From NCBI RefSeq assembly GCF_019669985.1, contig NZ_AP019782.1, forward strand, positions 612,501-676,500: DNA of 64,000 bases, in the 5' to 3' direction. Shown here piece after piece: positions 27,363 through 34,834 of the stretch. A program made the position numbers and the translations under genes. The notes beneath the pieces were generated by a model. That model was not told where the DNA came from. It worked only from the letters and a program-made list of their open reading frames with translations, and did no database searches. This stretch comes from Methylogaea oryzae (GTDB lineage Bacteria > Pseudomonadota > Gammaproteobacteria > Methylococcales > Methylococcaceae). The first letter of the stretch is position 1. Each line of letters opens with the position of its first letter.

Positions 27363-28535
27363 ATGGGCGAACTCCCCTTGCCGAAAATCCTGGTGGTCGA
27401 CGACAACCCGGCCAATTTGCAAGCCGTGAAGCGGTTGTTCGCGGCGGCGGGCACGCCGGCCGAATGCGTGCTCGCCGCCTCCGGCGAAGAGGCCTTGGCC
27501 CTGGTGCTGGAGAACGAATTCGCCTTGCTGCTGCTGGACGTGGACATGCCGGATATGGATGGCTATGAAGTGGCGGAGATGCTGAAAAGCGTCGAATACA
27601 CCAAGAATCTGCCGATCATTTTCGTCACCGCTGCCTACAAGGACCACGCCCACCAGTTGAAAGGCTATGACCTGGGGGCGGTGGACTACATCGAAAAGCC
27701 GGTGGACGACAGCATTTTGCTGGGCAAGGTGAATACCTTCCTCCGGTTGTACAACAGCATCGCCGAACGCAAACGGGCGGAAGCGGAAGCCAGAAACCTC
27801 AACGTGGAGCTGGAGCGGCGGGTGCGGGACCGGACGGAGCAATTGCAGGCCGCCAATCGGGAGCTGGAGGAGTTTTCCTATTCCATGTCCCACGACATGG
27901 CGGCGCCCTTGCGGGCCATCGACGGGTATTCGCGCATTTTGCTGGAGGAGCACGCCGGCGGCTTGGACGACGAAGGCAAGCGGCTGCTGAACGCATTGCG
28001 CGGCAACGCCCTGCGCATGGCCAAGCTGGTCGACGACATCACCTTGTTCCTGCAAATGGGGCGGCGCGGCATGAAATGGGAGACGGTGGACATGGCGGCC
28101 GCGGCGAAAGCGGCCGCCGACGCCGTCGTGCGGGCGGCGGGTTCCGCGCGCCGCGCCCACGTGGTTGTCCAGGACATCCCGGCCGCCTGGGGCGACGGCG
28201 AGATGGTGCGCCAGGTGTGGGGCAATTTGTTGTCCAACGCGGTGAAATTCGCGGCGCCGACCGGCGACATCGAAATCGAAGTGGGGAGCGTGCCCAGTCC
28301 GCACGGGCCGGCTTACTACGTCAAGGATGCCGGCGTCGGGTTCGACATGCGCTATGCTGACAAACTGTTCCGGGTGTTCGAGCGCCTGCACTCGCCGGAT
28401 CAATACACCGGCACGGGCATCGGGCTGGCCATCGTCAAACGGGTCGTCGAACGCCACGGCGGCGCCGTATGGGCCGAAGGCAACGTCGGCCAGGGGGCGG
28501 TTTTCTATTTCAGCTTGCCGCAGCAAGGGGCGTGA
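27363..28535 (+). CDS. Receiver-histidine kinase protein
   Basis: A cytosolic protein of 390 residues starting at the ATG one base after the preceding stop. An N-terminal receiver domain has the acidic pair D13-D14, phosphoacceptor D59 and lysine K112. It is followed by a short coiled coil and a histidine kinase core with H177 in [18 protein letters not shown]. The core is strikingly like that of the upstream kinase, suggesting a tandem duplication with exchange of the sensory part. Where the paralogue has DLRAP after the histidine this one has DMAAP. The receiver-first order suggests it is switched by a phosphoryl group from another kinase and passes the signal on, perhaps to the single receiver encoded next. 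Confidence 0.87.
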   Translation: MGELPLPKILVVDDNPANLQAVKRLFAAAGTPAECVLAASGEEALALVLENEFALLLLDVDMPDMDGYEVAEMLKSVEYTKNLPIIFVTAAYKDHAHQLKGYDLGAVDYIEKPVDDSILLGKVNTFLRLYNSIAERKRAEAEARNLNVELERRVRDRTEQLQAANRELEEFSYSMSHDMAAPLRAIDGYSRILLEEHAGGLDDEGKRLLNALRGNALRMAKLVDDITLFLQMGRRGMKWETVDMAAAAKAAADAVVRAAGSARRAHVVVQDIPAAWGDGEMVRQVWGNLLSNAVKFAAPTGDIEIEVGSVPSPHGPAYYVKDAGVGFDMRYADKLFRVFERLHSPDQYTGTGIGLAIVKRVVERHGGAVWAEGNVGQGAVFYFSLPQQGA

Positions 28536-28536
28536 G

Positions 28537-28986
28537 ATGAGCGAAGGCGACAATGCCGTGGAGATTCTGCTGGTGGAGGACACCGCCGCCGATGCGGAGT
28601 TGACCATGCGCGCCTTGCGCAAGCGCGGCTTGGCCAATCACCTGGCTTGGGTGAAGGACGGCGCCGAGGCGGTGGATTTCATTTTCGCCCAGGGCGCTTA
28701 CGACCGGCGCCAGGTGGAGCGCGGGCCCAAAGTGGTGTTGCTCGACCTGCGCTTGCCGAAATTGAGCGGCATCGAAGTGCTGCGGCGCATCAAGGGCGAC
28801 GAGCGGACCCGGAAAATCCCGGTGGTGGTGCTCACGTCCTCCAAGGAGGAAATCGACCTGGACGAATGTTATGCCCTGGGCGTGAACAGCTACATCGCCA
28901 AGCCGGTCAACTTCGACGAGTTCAGCCAGGTGGTCGGCGAGTTGGGCCTGTACTGGCTGTTGATCAATTGCCCACCGCAAATGTGA
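28537..28986 (+). CDS. Single-domain response regulator (Rcp1-like)
   Basis: A 149-residue stand-alone receiver of the type that partners phytochrome-like kinases (Rcp1 group). The acidic pair is in [13 protein letters not shown], the phosphoacceptor is D70 in [15 protein letters not shown], and the conserved lysine is K122 in [11 protein letters not shown]. There is no output domain, so it either relays phosphate or acts by protein contact. It begins one base after the receiver-kinase gene and ends eight bases before the HD-GYP gene, in the middle of the apparent arsS operon. Confidence 0.9.
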   Translation: MSEGDNAVEILLVEDTAADAELTMRALRKRGLANHLAWVKDGAEAVDFIFAQGAYDRRQVERGPKVVLLDLRLPKLSGIEVLRRIKGDERTRKIPVVVLTSSKEEIDLDECYALGVNSYIAKPVNFDEFSQVVGELGLYWLLINCPPQM

Positions 28987-28993
28987 GTCCTCG

Positions 28994-30919
28994 ATGCGCG
29001 ACGCTTTACATATCCTGCAACTGGAGGACGAGCCCGCCGACGCGGAGCTGACCGAGCGCGAGCTGCGCAAGGCGGGCATCGCCTTCGTCAGCCGGCGCGT
29101 GTTGACGCGGGACGCGTTCGTGGCCGCGCTGGAGGAGTTCCGCCCCGACCTGATCCTGGCCGATTATCGGCTGCCGGCTTTCGACGGCTTGGAGGCCTTG
29201 CGGCTGGCCCAAGAAAAGCTGCCGGACGTGCCGTTCATTTTCCTGTCCGGCGCCATGGGGGAGGAGTTCGCCATCGAAACGCTGCACCAGGGCGCCGCCG
29301 ATTACGTGCTGAAAGGCCGCCTCAGCAAGCTGGTGCCGGCGGTGGAGCGCGCCCTGCAAAACGCCGAGGAGCGCCGCGCCCGCAAGGAAGCCGACGCCGC
29401 GCTGCGGGACAGCGCGGAGCGGTTCCGCAACATGACCGAGTCGGCCCAGGACGGCATCGTCATTATCGACGACAACGGCCTGATCACCGACTGGAACAGC
29501 GCGGCGGAGCGCATGTTCGGCTACCGCCGGCAGGAGGTGCTGGGCAAGGACATGCATGCCCTCGCCGCGCCGCCCCGTTATCTCGATGACTACCGGCAAC
29601 ACTGGCCGAACTTCCGGACGAGCGGGCGGGGAGCCGTGATCGGCACGACCATCGAAGCCGCCGGGCTGCGCCGCGACGGCGGCGAATTTCCCGTGGAACT
29701 GTCCATTTCCGCCGCGCCGATCCAGGGGCGCTGGCATGCCATCGGCATCATCCGCGACATCAGCGAGCGCAAACGGGGCGAGCGGGCGCTGCAGCGCAGC
29801 AACCGCTTTTTGCGGACGCTCAGCCGTTGCAACGAAACCCTGATTCACGCCACCGACGAGTTCCAGCTGTTGCGGGACATGTGCCGCTTGATCGTCGAAG
29901 TGGGCGAGTTTCCCCTGGCCTGGGTGGGCTATGTCGACAGCGGCCAGCCCCAGTCCATCGCTCCCATGGCTTGGTTTGGCGAACACGCCGAGGAGTTCGT
30001 CGCCGACCATAAAGCGAGTTGGCCGGAGGAGGAGCGGCTGGGCTGCCCCATGTGCGTGACGCTGAACACCGGCGATATCCAAACCGTGAAGGACATTTCC
30101 GCCTATGGCGGTTGCGCCCCGTGCCAGGTTCGCGCGCGGCTGTTCGGGTATTGCTCGAGCATTTTCCTGCCGTTGAAAGGGGCGGGCGGAACGGTGGTCG
30201 GCGCCTTGGCCATCTACGCGCGGGAAACGGACGCGTTCGGCCGCGACGAGTACGCCATCCTGGCCGAATTGGCCGCCGACCTGGCTTTCGGCATCACGAC
30301 CCTGCGCGAGCGCGGGGCCCGGGAGGAAAGCGCGCGCCAGCTGGAACGGGCGCTGGAAGGCACCATACAAGCCATCGCCACCACCATCGAGGCGCGCGAT
30401 CCCTACACGGCGGGACACCAGAAGCGCGTGTCGCAACTCGCCGAGGCGATCGCCCGCGCGCTGGCCATGCCGGAGGAGCGCGTGGGCGGCGTGCGGCACG
30501 GCGCGGAAATCCACGACATCGGCAAGATCTACATCCCGGCGGAAATCCTCAGCCGCCCCGGCCGTTTGAACGACGTGGAATTCAAGCTGATCAAGATGCA
30601 CCCGGAAGTCGGCTACGACATCGTCAAGGACATCGATTTTCCCTGGCCGGTGGCCGACATGATTTTGCAGCACCACGAGCGGTTGAACGGCGAGGGCTAT
30701 CCGCGCGGCCTGAAAGGCGACGAGATCGTGCTGGAGGCCCGGATTCTCGCCGTTGCCGACGTGGTGGACGCCATGGCGTCGCACCGTCCTTACCGGGCGG
30801 CCCTGGGGGTGGACGCCGCGCTGGAGGAAATCGAGCGGCACCGGGGCGAGTTGTACGACGGCGCGGTGGTGGACGCCTGTATCAGCCTGTTTCGCCGGCA
30901 AGGCTTCTCCTTCGCTTGA
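28994..30919 (+). CDS. Receiver-PAS-GAF-HD-GYP protein (c-di-GMP phosphodiesterase)
   Basis: A 641-residue protein predicted to degrade cyclic di-GMP. Domain order: receiver (about 1-125, phosphoacceptor D57 in ADYRLPAFDG), PAS (140-260), GAF (270-440), HD-GYP (450-641). The HD pair is H507-D508 in EIHDIGKIYIP, and HHERLNGEGYPRGL carries H560-H561 and GYP at 568-570, so the enzyme looks active. The GAF domain contains two CxxC motifs, C351/C354 and C374/C377, which could bind zinc or an iron-sulfur cluster or form disulfides. No membrane segment is seen. It closes the signalling block and is followed after 80 bases by the FAD oxidoreductase gene. Confidence 0.9.
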   Translation: MRDALHILQLEDEPADAELTERELRKAGIAFVSRRVLTRDAFVAALEEFRPDLILADYRLPAFDGLEALRLAQEKLPDVPFIFLSGAMGEEFAIETLHQGAADYVLKGRLSKLVPAVERALQNAEERRARKEADAALRDSAERFRNMTESAQDGIVIIDDNGLITDWNSAAERMFGYRRQEVLGKDMHALAAPPRYLDDYRQHWPNFRTSGRGAVIGTTIEAAGLRRDGGEFPVELSISAAPIQGRWHAIGIIRDISERKRGERALQRSNRFLRTLSRCNETLIHATDEFQLLRDMCRLIVEVGEFPLAWVGYVDSGQPQSIAPMAWFGEHAEEFVADHKASWPEEERLGCPMCVTLNTGDIQTVKDISAYGGCAPCQVRARLFGYCSSIFLPLKGAGGTVVGALAIYARETDAFGRDEYAILAELAADLAFGITTLRERGAREESARQLERALEGTIQAIATTIEARDPYTAGHQKRVSQLAEAIARALAMPEERVGGVRHGAEIHDIGKIYIPAEILSRPGRLNDVEFKLIKMHPEVGYDIVKDIDFPWPVADMILQHHERLNGEGYPRGLKGDEIVLEARILAVADVVDAMASHRPYRAALGVDAALEEIERHRGELYDGAVVDACISLFRRQGFSFA

Positions 30920-30999
30920 ACGGCCTGCCGGCGCTATGATCCGGGCTCGGGGACCGGCCCGGCGTCGTCGCGCCCGCGCCCCGTGAGGAAAACTCCGCC

Positions 31000-32520
31000 A
31001 TGCACCGACTTCTCCCGTCCCTATTCAGGCATCTCGCGGCGCGCCGGCGCTTGCGGCGCTGGCCCAAGCCGCGCCGTTTCGACCGCAACCTGGTGGTGAT
31101 CGGTGCCGGCGCGGCGGGTTTGGTGACGGCTTATATCGCGGCGGCGGTGCGGGCCAAGGTGACCCTGGTGGAGCGGGGCGCCATGGGGGGCGATTGCCTC
31201 AACAGCGGCTGCGTGCCGTCCAAGGCGCTGATCCGCACCGCCCGGCTGCTGGCGCAAATCCGCAACGCTCCCCATTACGGCATCGCACGGGCCACGGCGG
31301 AGTTCGATTTCGCCGCCGCCATGGCGCGGGTGCGGGCCGTGATACGGGAGGTGGCGCCCCACGACTCGGTCGAGCGCTACGCCGGCCTGGGCGTCGAGGT
31401 GCTGCAAGGCGAGGCCCGCATCGTTTCGCCTTGGGCGGTGGAAGTCCGCACCGCCCAGGGTACGCAAACCCTCACCACTCGGGCCATCGTCATCGCCGCC
31501 GGCGCGCGTCCGTTCGTGCCGCCCATACCGGGGCTGGCCGAGGCCGGTTATCTCACTTCCGACAACCTATGGGATTTGCGGGAATTGCCGCGGCGCTTGC
31601 TGGTGCTGGGGGGCGGCCCCATCGGTTGCGAGCTGGCGCAGTGTTTCGCCCGCTTCGGCAGCCGAGTGACCCTGGTGGAAATGGCGCCGCGCTTGCTGAT
31701 GCGCGAGGACGCGGACGTGTCGGACCGGGTCGCCGGCCGCTTCCGCCAGGAGGGCGTGGACCTGCGCCTGGAGCACAAAGCGCTGCGCTGCCTGGCGGAA
31801 GACGGCGAAAAGGCGCTGGTCGCGGAATGCCGAGGCGAGGAGGTGCGCCTGGCTTTCGATCAGGTGCTGGTGGCCGTCGGCCGCGTCGCCAACACCCAGG
31901 GCTACGGCCTGGAGGAGCTGGGCATCCCCACCACGCCGGCGCGCACGGTGGCCGTCGACGAATGCCTGCAAACCCTGTATCCCAACATCTACGCCTGCGG
32001 CGACGTGGCCGGACCGTTCCAGTTCACCCACACCGCCGCCCACCAGGCGTGGTACGCCGCGGTCAACAGCCTGTTCGGCGGCGTGCGCAAGTTCCGCGTC
32101 GATTATTCGGTGATTCCCTGGGCCACGTTCACCGATCCGGAAGTGGCGCGGGTGGGGCTCAACGAACAGGAAGCGCGCGAACGCGCCGTGCCGTTCGAAG
32201 TCTGCCGCTACGACTTGCGCGACCTGGACCGGGCCATCGTCGACGGGGAGGCCCACGGCTTCGTCAAAGTGCTGACGGCGCCGGGCCGGGACAAGATTTT
32301 GGGGGCGACCATCGTCGGAGAGCACGCCGCCGACCTGCTGGCCGAATTCGTGCTGGCGATGAAGCACGGCATCGGCCTGAACCGGCTGCTGGGCACCATC
32401 CACGTCTACCCGACCCTGGCCGAGGCCAACAAGCAGGTGGCCGGGGCATGGAAGCGTTCCCACGCGCCGCAAGGGGTGTTGCGCTGGCTGGCGCGCTACC
32501 ACGCCTGGCGGCGGGGCTGA
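31000..32520 (+). CDS. MerA/Lpd-like FAD-dependent pyridine nucleotide-disulfide oxidoreductase
   Basis: A 506-residue flavoprotein with the FAD-binding VVIGAGAAGLVTAYIAA, redox-active disulfide GGDCLNSGCVPSKAL, NAD(P)-binding VLGGGPIGCELAQCF and the FAD motif IYACGDVAGPFQFTH. At the interface the C-terminal motif reads HVYPTLAE, with tyrosine where dihydrolipoamide dehydrogenase has its catalytic histidine, so it is probably not an Lpd. Relatives in arsenosugar-type clusters are often fused behind a TVP38 membrane domain. Here only a basic leader (residues 1-28) resembling that linker remains, and no TVP38 gene precedes it. It has an AGGAAA ribosome site and lies four bases before the TIGR04283 transferase gene. 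The substrate is unknown. Confidence 0.87.
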   Translation: MHRLLPSLFRHLAARRRLRRWPKPRRFDRNLVVIGAGAAGLVTAYIAAAVRAKVTLVERGAMGGDCLNSGCVPSKALIRTARLLAQIRNAPHYGIARATAEFDFAAAMARVRAVIREVAPHDSVERYAGLGVEVLQGEARIVSPWAVEVRTAQGTQTLTTRAIVIAAGARPFVPPIPGLAEAGYLTSDNLWDLRELPRRLLVLGGGPIGCELAQCFARFGSRVTLVEMAPRLLMREDADVSDRVAGRFRQEGVDLRLEHKALRCLAEDGEKALVAECRGEEVRLAFDQVLVAVGRVANTQGYGLEELGIPTTPARTVAVDECLQTLYPNIYACGDVAGPFQFTHTAAHQAWYAAVNSLFGGVRKFRVDYSVIPWATFTDPEVARVGLNEQEARERAVPFEVCRYDLRDLDRAIVDGEAHGFVKVLTAPGRDKILGATIVGEHAADLLAEFVLAMKHGIGLNRLLGTIHVYPTLAEANKQVAGAWKRSHAPQGVLRWLARYHAWRRG

Positions 32521-32523
32521 TCC

Positions 32524-33219
32524 ATGCCGCGTGTGTCCATCGTCGTTCCCGTCTTGAACGAAGCGGCCGGTATCGTCGCCCACTTGGCCGCCCTGCAGCC
32601 CTTGCGCCGGCGCGGCCATGAAGTGATCGTGGCGGACGGCGGCAGCGCCGACGGTACCGCCGCCTTGGCCGCCGGGCTGAGCGATGCGGTCGTCCGGGCG
32701 CCGCGCGGCCGTGCGGCGCAAATGAACGCCGGCGCCGCCTTGGCGCGAGGCGAGGTGCTGCTGTTCCTGCACGCCGATACGCGTTTGCCGGAGGAGGCCG
32801 ATCGGCTGGTGCTGGATGGACTCGCTGCCGGCGGCCGGGCATGGGGGCGTTTCGACGTGTCCATCGACGGCCGCCATCCCTGGTTGAAGGCGATCGCCTG
32901 GTGCATGAACCGCCGCTCGCGCTGGACCGGCATTGCCACCGGCGACCAGGCCTTGTTCGTGCGGCGCGAGGCGTTCGAGGCCAGCGGCGGCTTTCCCGAT
33001 ATTCCCCTCATGGAGGACATCGCCTATAGCCGCATCCTGAAAAGCTTCGGCCCGCCGCTGTGCCTGGCGGCCCGGGTCGCCACCTCCGGCCGCCGCTGGG
33101 AGAAACGCGGCGTGCTGCGCACCGTGCTGCTCATGTGGCGGCTGCGGCTGGCGTATTTTTGCGGCGCCGATCCGGCGCACCTGGCCAGAGCTTACGGCTA
33201 TGAACCGCGGCAATCCTGA
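32524..33219 (+). CDS. Glycosyltransferase family 2, rSAM-associated transferase 2 (TIGR04283 type)
   Basis: A GT-A fold glycosyltransferase of 231 residues. It opens with VSIVVPVLNEAAGIVAHLA, has ADGGSADGT, the nucleotide-sugar region RAAQMNAGA, the DxD-type LFLHADTRLP, and FPDIPLMEDIAYSRIL. The closing segment with TSGRRWEKRGVLRTVLLMW is typical of the TIGR04283 group. Such genes co-occur with ArsS-type radical SAM proteins in many genomes, so the enzyme may act in a late step of arsenosugar or related organoarsenical synthesis. Its acceptor is not known. Its 3' end overlaps the next gene by 20 bases. Confidence 0.87.
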   Translation: MPRVSIVVPVLNEAAGIVAHLAALQPLRRRGHEVIVADGGSADGTAALAAGLSDAVVRAPRGRAAQMNAGAALARGEVLLFLHADTRLPEEADRLVLDGLAAGGRAWGRFDVSIDGRHPWLKAIAWCMNRRSRWTGIATGDQALFVRREAFEASGGFPDIPLMEDIAYSRILKSFGPPLCLAARVATSGRRWEKRGVLRTVLLMWRLRLAYFCGADPAHLARAYGYEPRQS

Positions 33220-33874
33220 AGCCGTCGCCATCGCCGTGTTCGCCAAGGCGCCGCTGCCCGGCCATGCCAAGACCCGGCTGATTCCCGTCCTCGGCTCGCA
33301 AGGCGCCGCCGATTTGCAACGGGCTTTCGTCCTGCGCACCCTGGAAACCGCTGTGGCGGCGGCCGTGGGGCCGGTGTCCCTGTGGTGCGCGCCGGATTGC
33401 TCCCACGAGCTGTTCGGCCACTGCCGCGAGCGTTTCGGCGCGGCCTTGCGGCCGCAGACCAGCGGCGATCTGGGGCAGCGCATGCGCGCCGCCCTGGCGG
33501 AGCTGTGCCGGCAAGGGCCGGCGCTGCTGATCGGCACCGACTGCCCGGCCATGGCCCCGGCCCACCTCCGCGCCGCCGCCGCCGCTTTGCGCCAGGGGAG
33601 CGACGCGGTGTTCCTGCCCGCGGAGGATGGCGGCTATGTCCTGGTCGGGGTGCGCCGCGCCGAGCCGTGGTTGTTCGGCGACATGCCCTGGGGCGGATCG
33701 GCCGTCATGGCGGAAACCCGCCGGCGCATGCGCCAAGCCGGCTGGCGTTGGGCGGAGCCGGCGTTGTTGTGGGATGTGGACCGGCCGGAGGATTGGCGAC
33801 GGCTGGAGCGGGCAGGACTGATGGCCGTCACGCCGGGCGGCGTCGATGCAGCGTCCGCAGCAGGGGCAGGGTAA
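33200..33874 (+). CDS. rSAM-associated transferase 1 (TIGR04282 type nucleotidyl/glycosyltransferase-like)
   Basis: A 224-residue GT-A-like protein of the TIGR04282 group (related to CofC and MobA-type nucleotidyltransferases). The N-terminus AIAVFAKAPLPGHAKTRLIP is the family signature, followed by SGDLGQRMRAAL, the metal-binding IGTDCPAMAP, FLPAEDGGYVLVGV and the LLWDVDRPEDW tail. It overlaps the TIGR04283 gene at its start and runs 47 bases into the 3' end of the convergent CPBP gene. It often pairs with TIGR04283 and ArsS in other genomes, and is the last gene of the apparent arsS operon here. The catalytic reaction is unknown. Confidence 0.87.
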   Translation: MNRGNPEAVAIAVFAKAPLPGHAKTRLIPVLGSQGAADLQRAFVLRTLETAVAAAVGPVSLWCAPDCSHELFGHCRERFGAALRPQTSGDLGQRMRAALAELCRQGPALLIGTDCPAMAPAHLRAAAAALRQGSDAVFLPAEDGGYVLVGVRRAEPWLFGDMPWGGSAVMAETRRRMRQAGWRWAEPALLWDVDRPEDWRRLERAGLMAVTPGGVDAASAAGAG

Positions 33875-34715
33875 GCAACGTCAGCCAGCCGGCGGCCAGC
33901 CAGCCGATGATGTGGTCGTAGTCGCCCACCAGGAAGCCCAAGGGGGAGGCGGGCACGAGATCGGTGAGGGCCAGCGTGGTGCGCAGGGTATAGACCCAGC
34001 CGGCGTGGATGCCGATGCACAGCGCCAGGCCTGGACCGACCAACAGGCGCGCGCAGCCCAACAGCAGGCCGGCGCAGTACAGGGCGGCGAAAGAGTCCGC
34101 GTTGTTCCAGCGCAGCAGGTGGCGGAAGCCGTCGCCGATGTAGGTGAAGCTGCTTTGCCAGCCGAGGCCGTCTTCCGGCAATTTGAGATCGCTGTGAAAA
34201 AAATGCAGGATGGCGTAATAAAAAGCGCTGACCGCGACGGCGTAGACGGCGCCTCGCCGTTGGGCCAGCGCGCCCAGCAGCACGCCGCGGAACAGCAGCT
34301 CCTCGATGCAGCCCACCAGCACGCCGACCAATAACGGCTTGGCCGACGCCCGCAGCAGGCTGGAGGCGAATTGTCCCGGCGGCCAAGCGCCGGTGCGCAG
34401 GCCCAGGGCTGTTTCCAGCAACACCAGCAGGGCCATGATGGCTATGCCGGCCAGCAGGCCGGCGGCCAATCCCCGCAGCCAGGCGATCGGCCGCGCCGGC
34501 AGGCCCAGGCCGCCGCGGCCCAGGCGCAGTTTGGCGATGAGCCAGGGCAGGCTCAGCACGATCAGCGCCAGCGTCAGTCGGCTGACCACGGCCCGAAGCG
34601 ACATGGCGCCATGCAAAGCCAGGTAAAGGGGGTAGGCCAGCAGGCCGGCGCTCAACAGCGCGGTCAGCAAATAACCCAGGGGGAGTAAGGCGGTGGTGAT
34701 CGGACCCAGCGGCAT
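33828..34715 (-). CDS. CPBP-family intramembrane metalloprotease
   Basis: A 295-residue membrane protein with about eight hydrophobic helices. Near the middle it carries the CPBP (Rce1/Abi) motifs: EELLFRG in GCIEELLFRGVLLGAL, FxxxH in FYYAILHF, and HAGW in CIGIHAGWVYT. This set forms a metal-dependent intramembrane protease. Bacterial members are involved in bacteriocin self-immunity, protein maturation or membrane regulation, and the substrate here cannot be deduced. It is transcribed convergently with the TIGR04282 gene, with which it shares 47 bases at the 3' ends, and divergently from the next sensor kinase. Confidence 0.87.
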   Translation of the reverse strand: MPLGPITTALLPLGYLLTALLSAGLLAYPLYLALHGAMSLRAVVSRLTLALIVLSLPWLIAKLRLGRGGLGLPARPIAWLRGLAAGLLAGIAIMALLVLLETALGLRTGAWPPGQFASSLLRASAKPLLVGVLVGCIEELLFRGVLLGALAQRRGAVYAVAVSAFYYAILHFFHSDLKLPEDGLGWQSSFTYIGDGFRHLLRWNNADSFAALYCAGLLLGCARLLVGPGLALCIGIHAGWVYTLRTTLALTDLVPASPLGFLVGDYDHIIGWLAAGWLTLLTLPLLRTLHRRRPA

Positions 34716-34834
34716 GGCGAAGTTGCAAACGGTGGCGGCTAGTCTGTAGACCCGGACAGTTTACCCTAGGCGTCGGCGATATACCCCGTCGTAGGGGGAT
34801 GCGCGGGTGTGTTCTATAGTGAGCTTCTTTATCA

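Noticed and set aside
28987-28993. A possible phytochrome gene to go with the Rcp1-like receiver
   Set aside because: No PAS-GAF-PHY chromophore domain is present in any frame in the neighbourhood, and the gaps between genes are too short.
31000-32520. Assignment of the FAD oxidoreductase as a second dihydrolipoyl dehydrogenase or as mercuric reductase
   Set aside because: The catalytic His of Lpd is replaced by Tyr. The MerA C-terminal vicinal cysteines and N-terminal metal-binding domain are absent.
31567-33552. A 661-codon minus-strand open frame over the FAD oxidoreductase and transferase genes
   Set aside because: Antisense shadow of three recognisable genes, with no domain motifs of its own.
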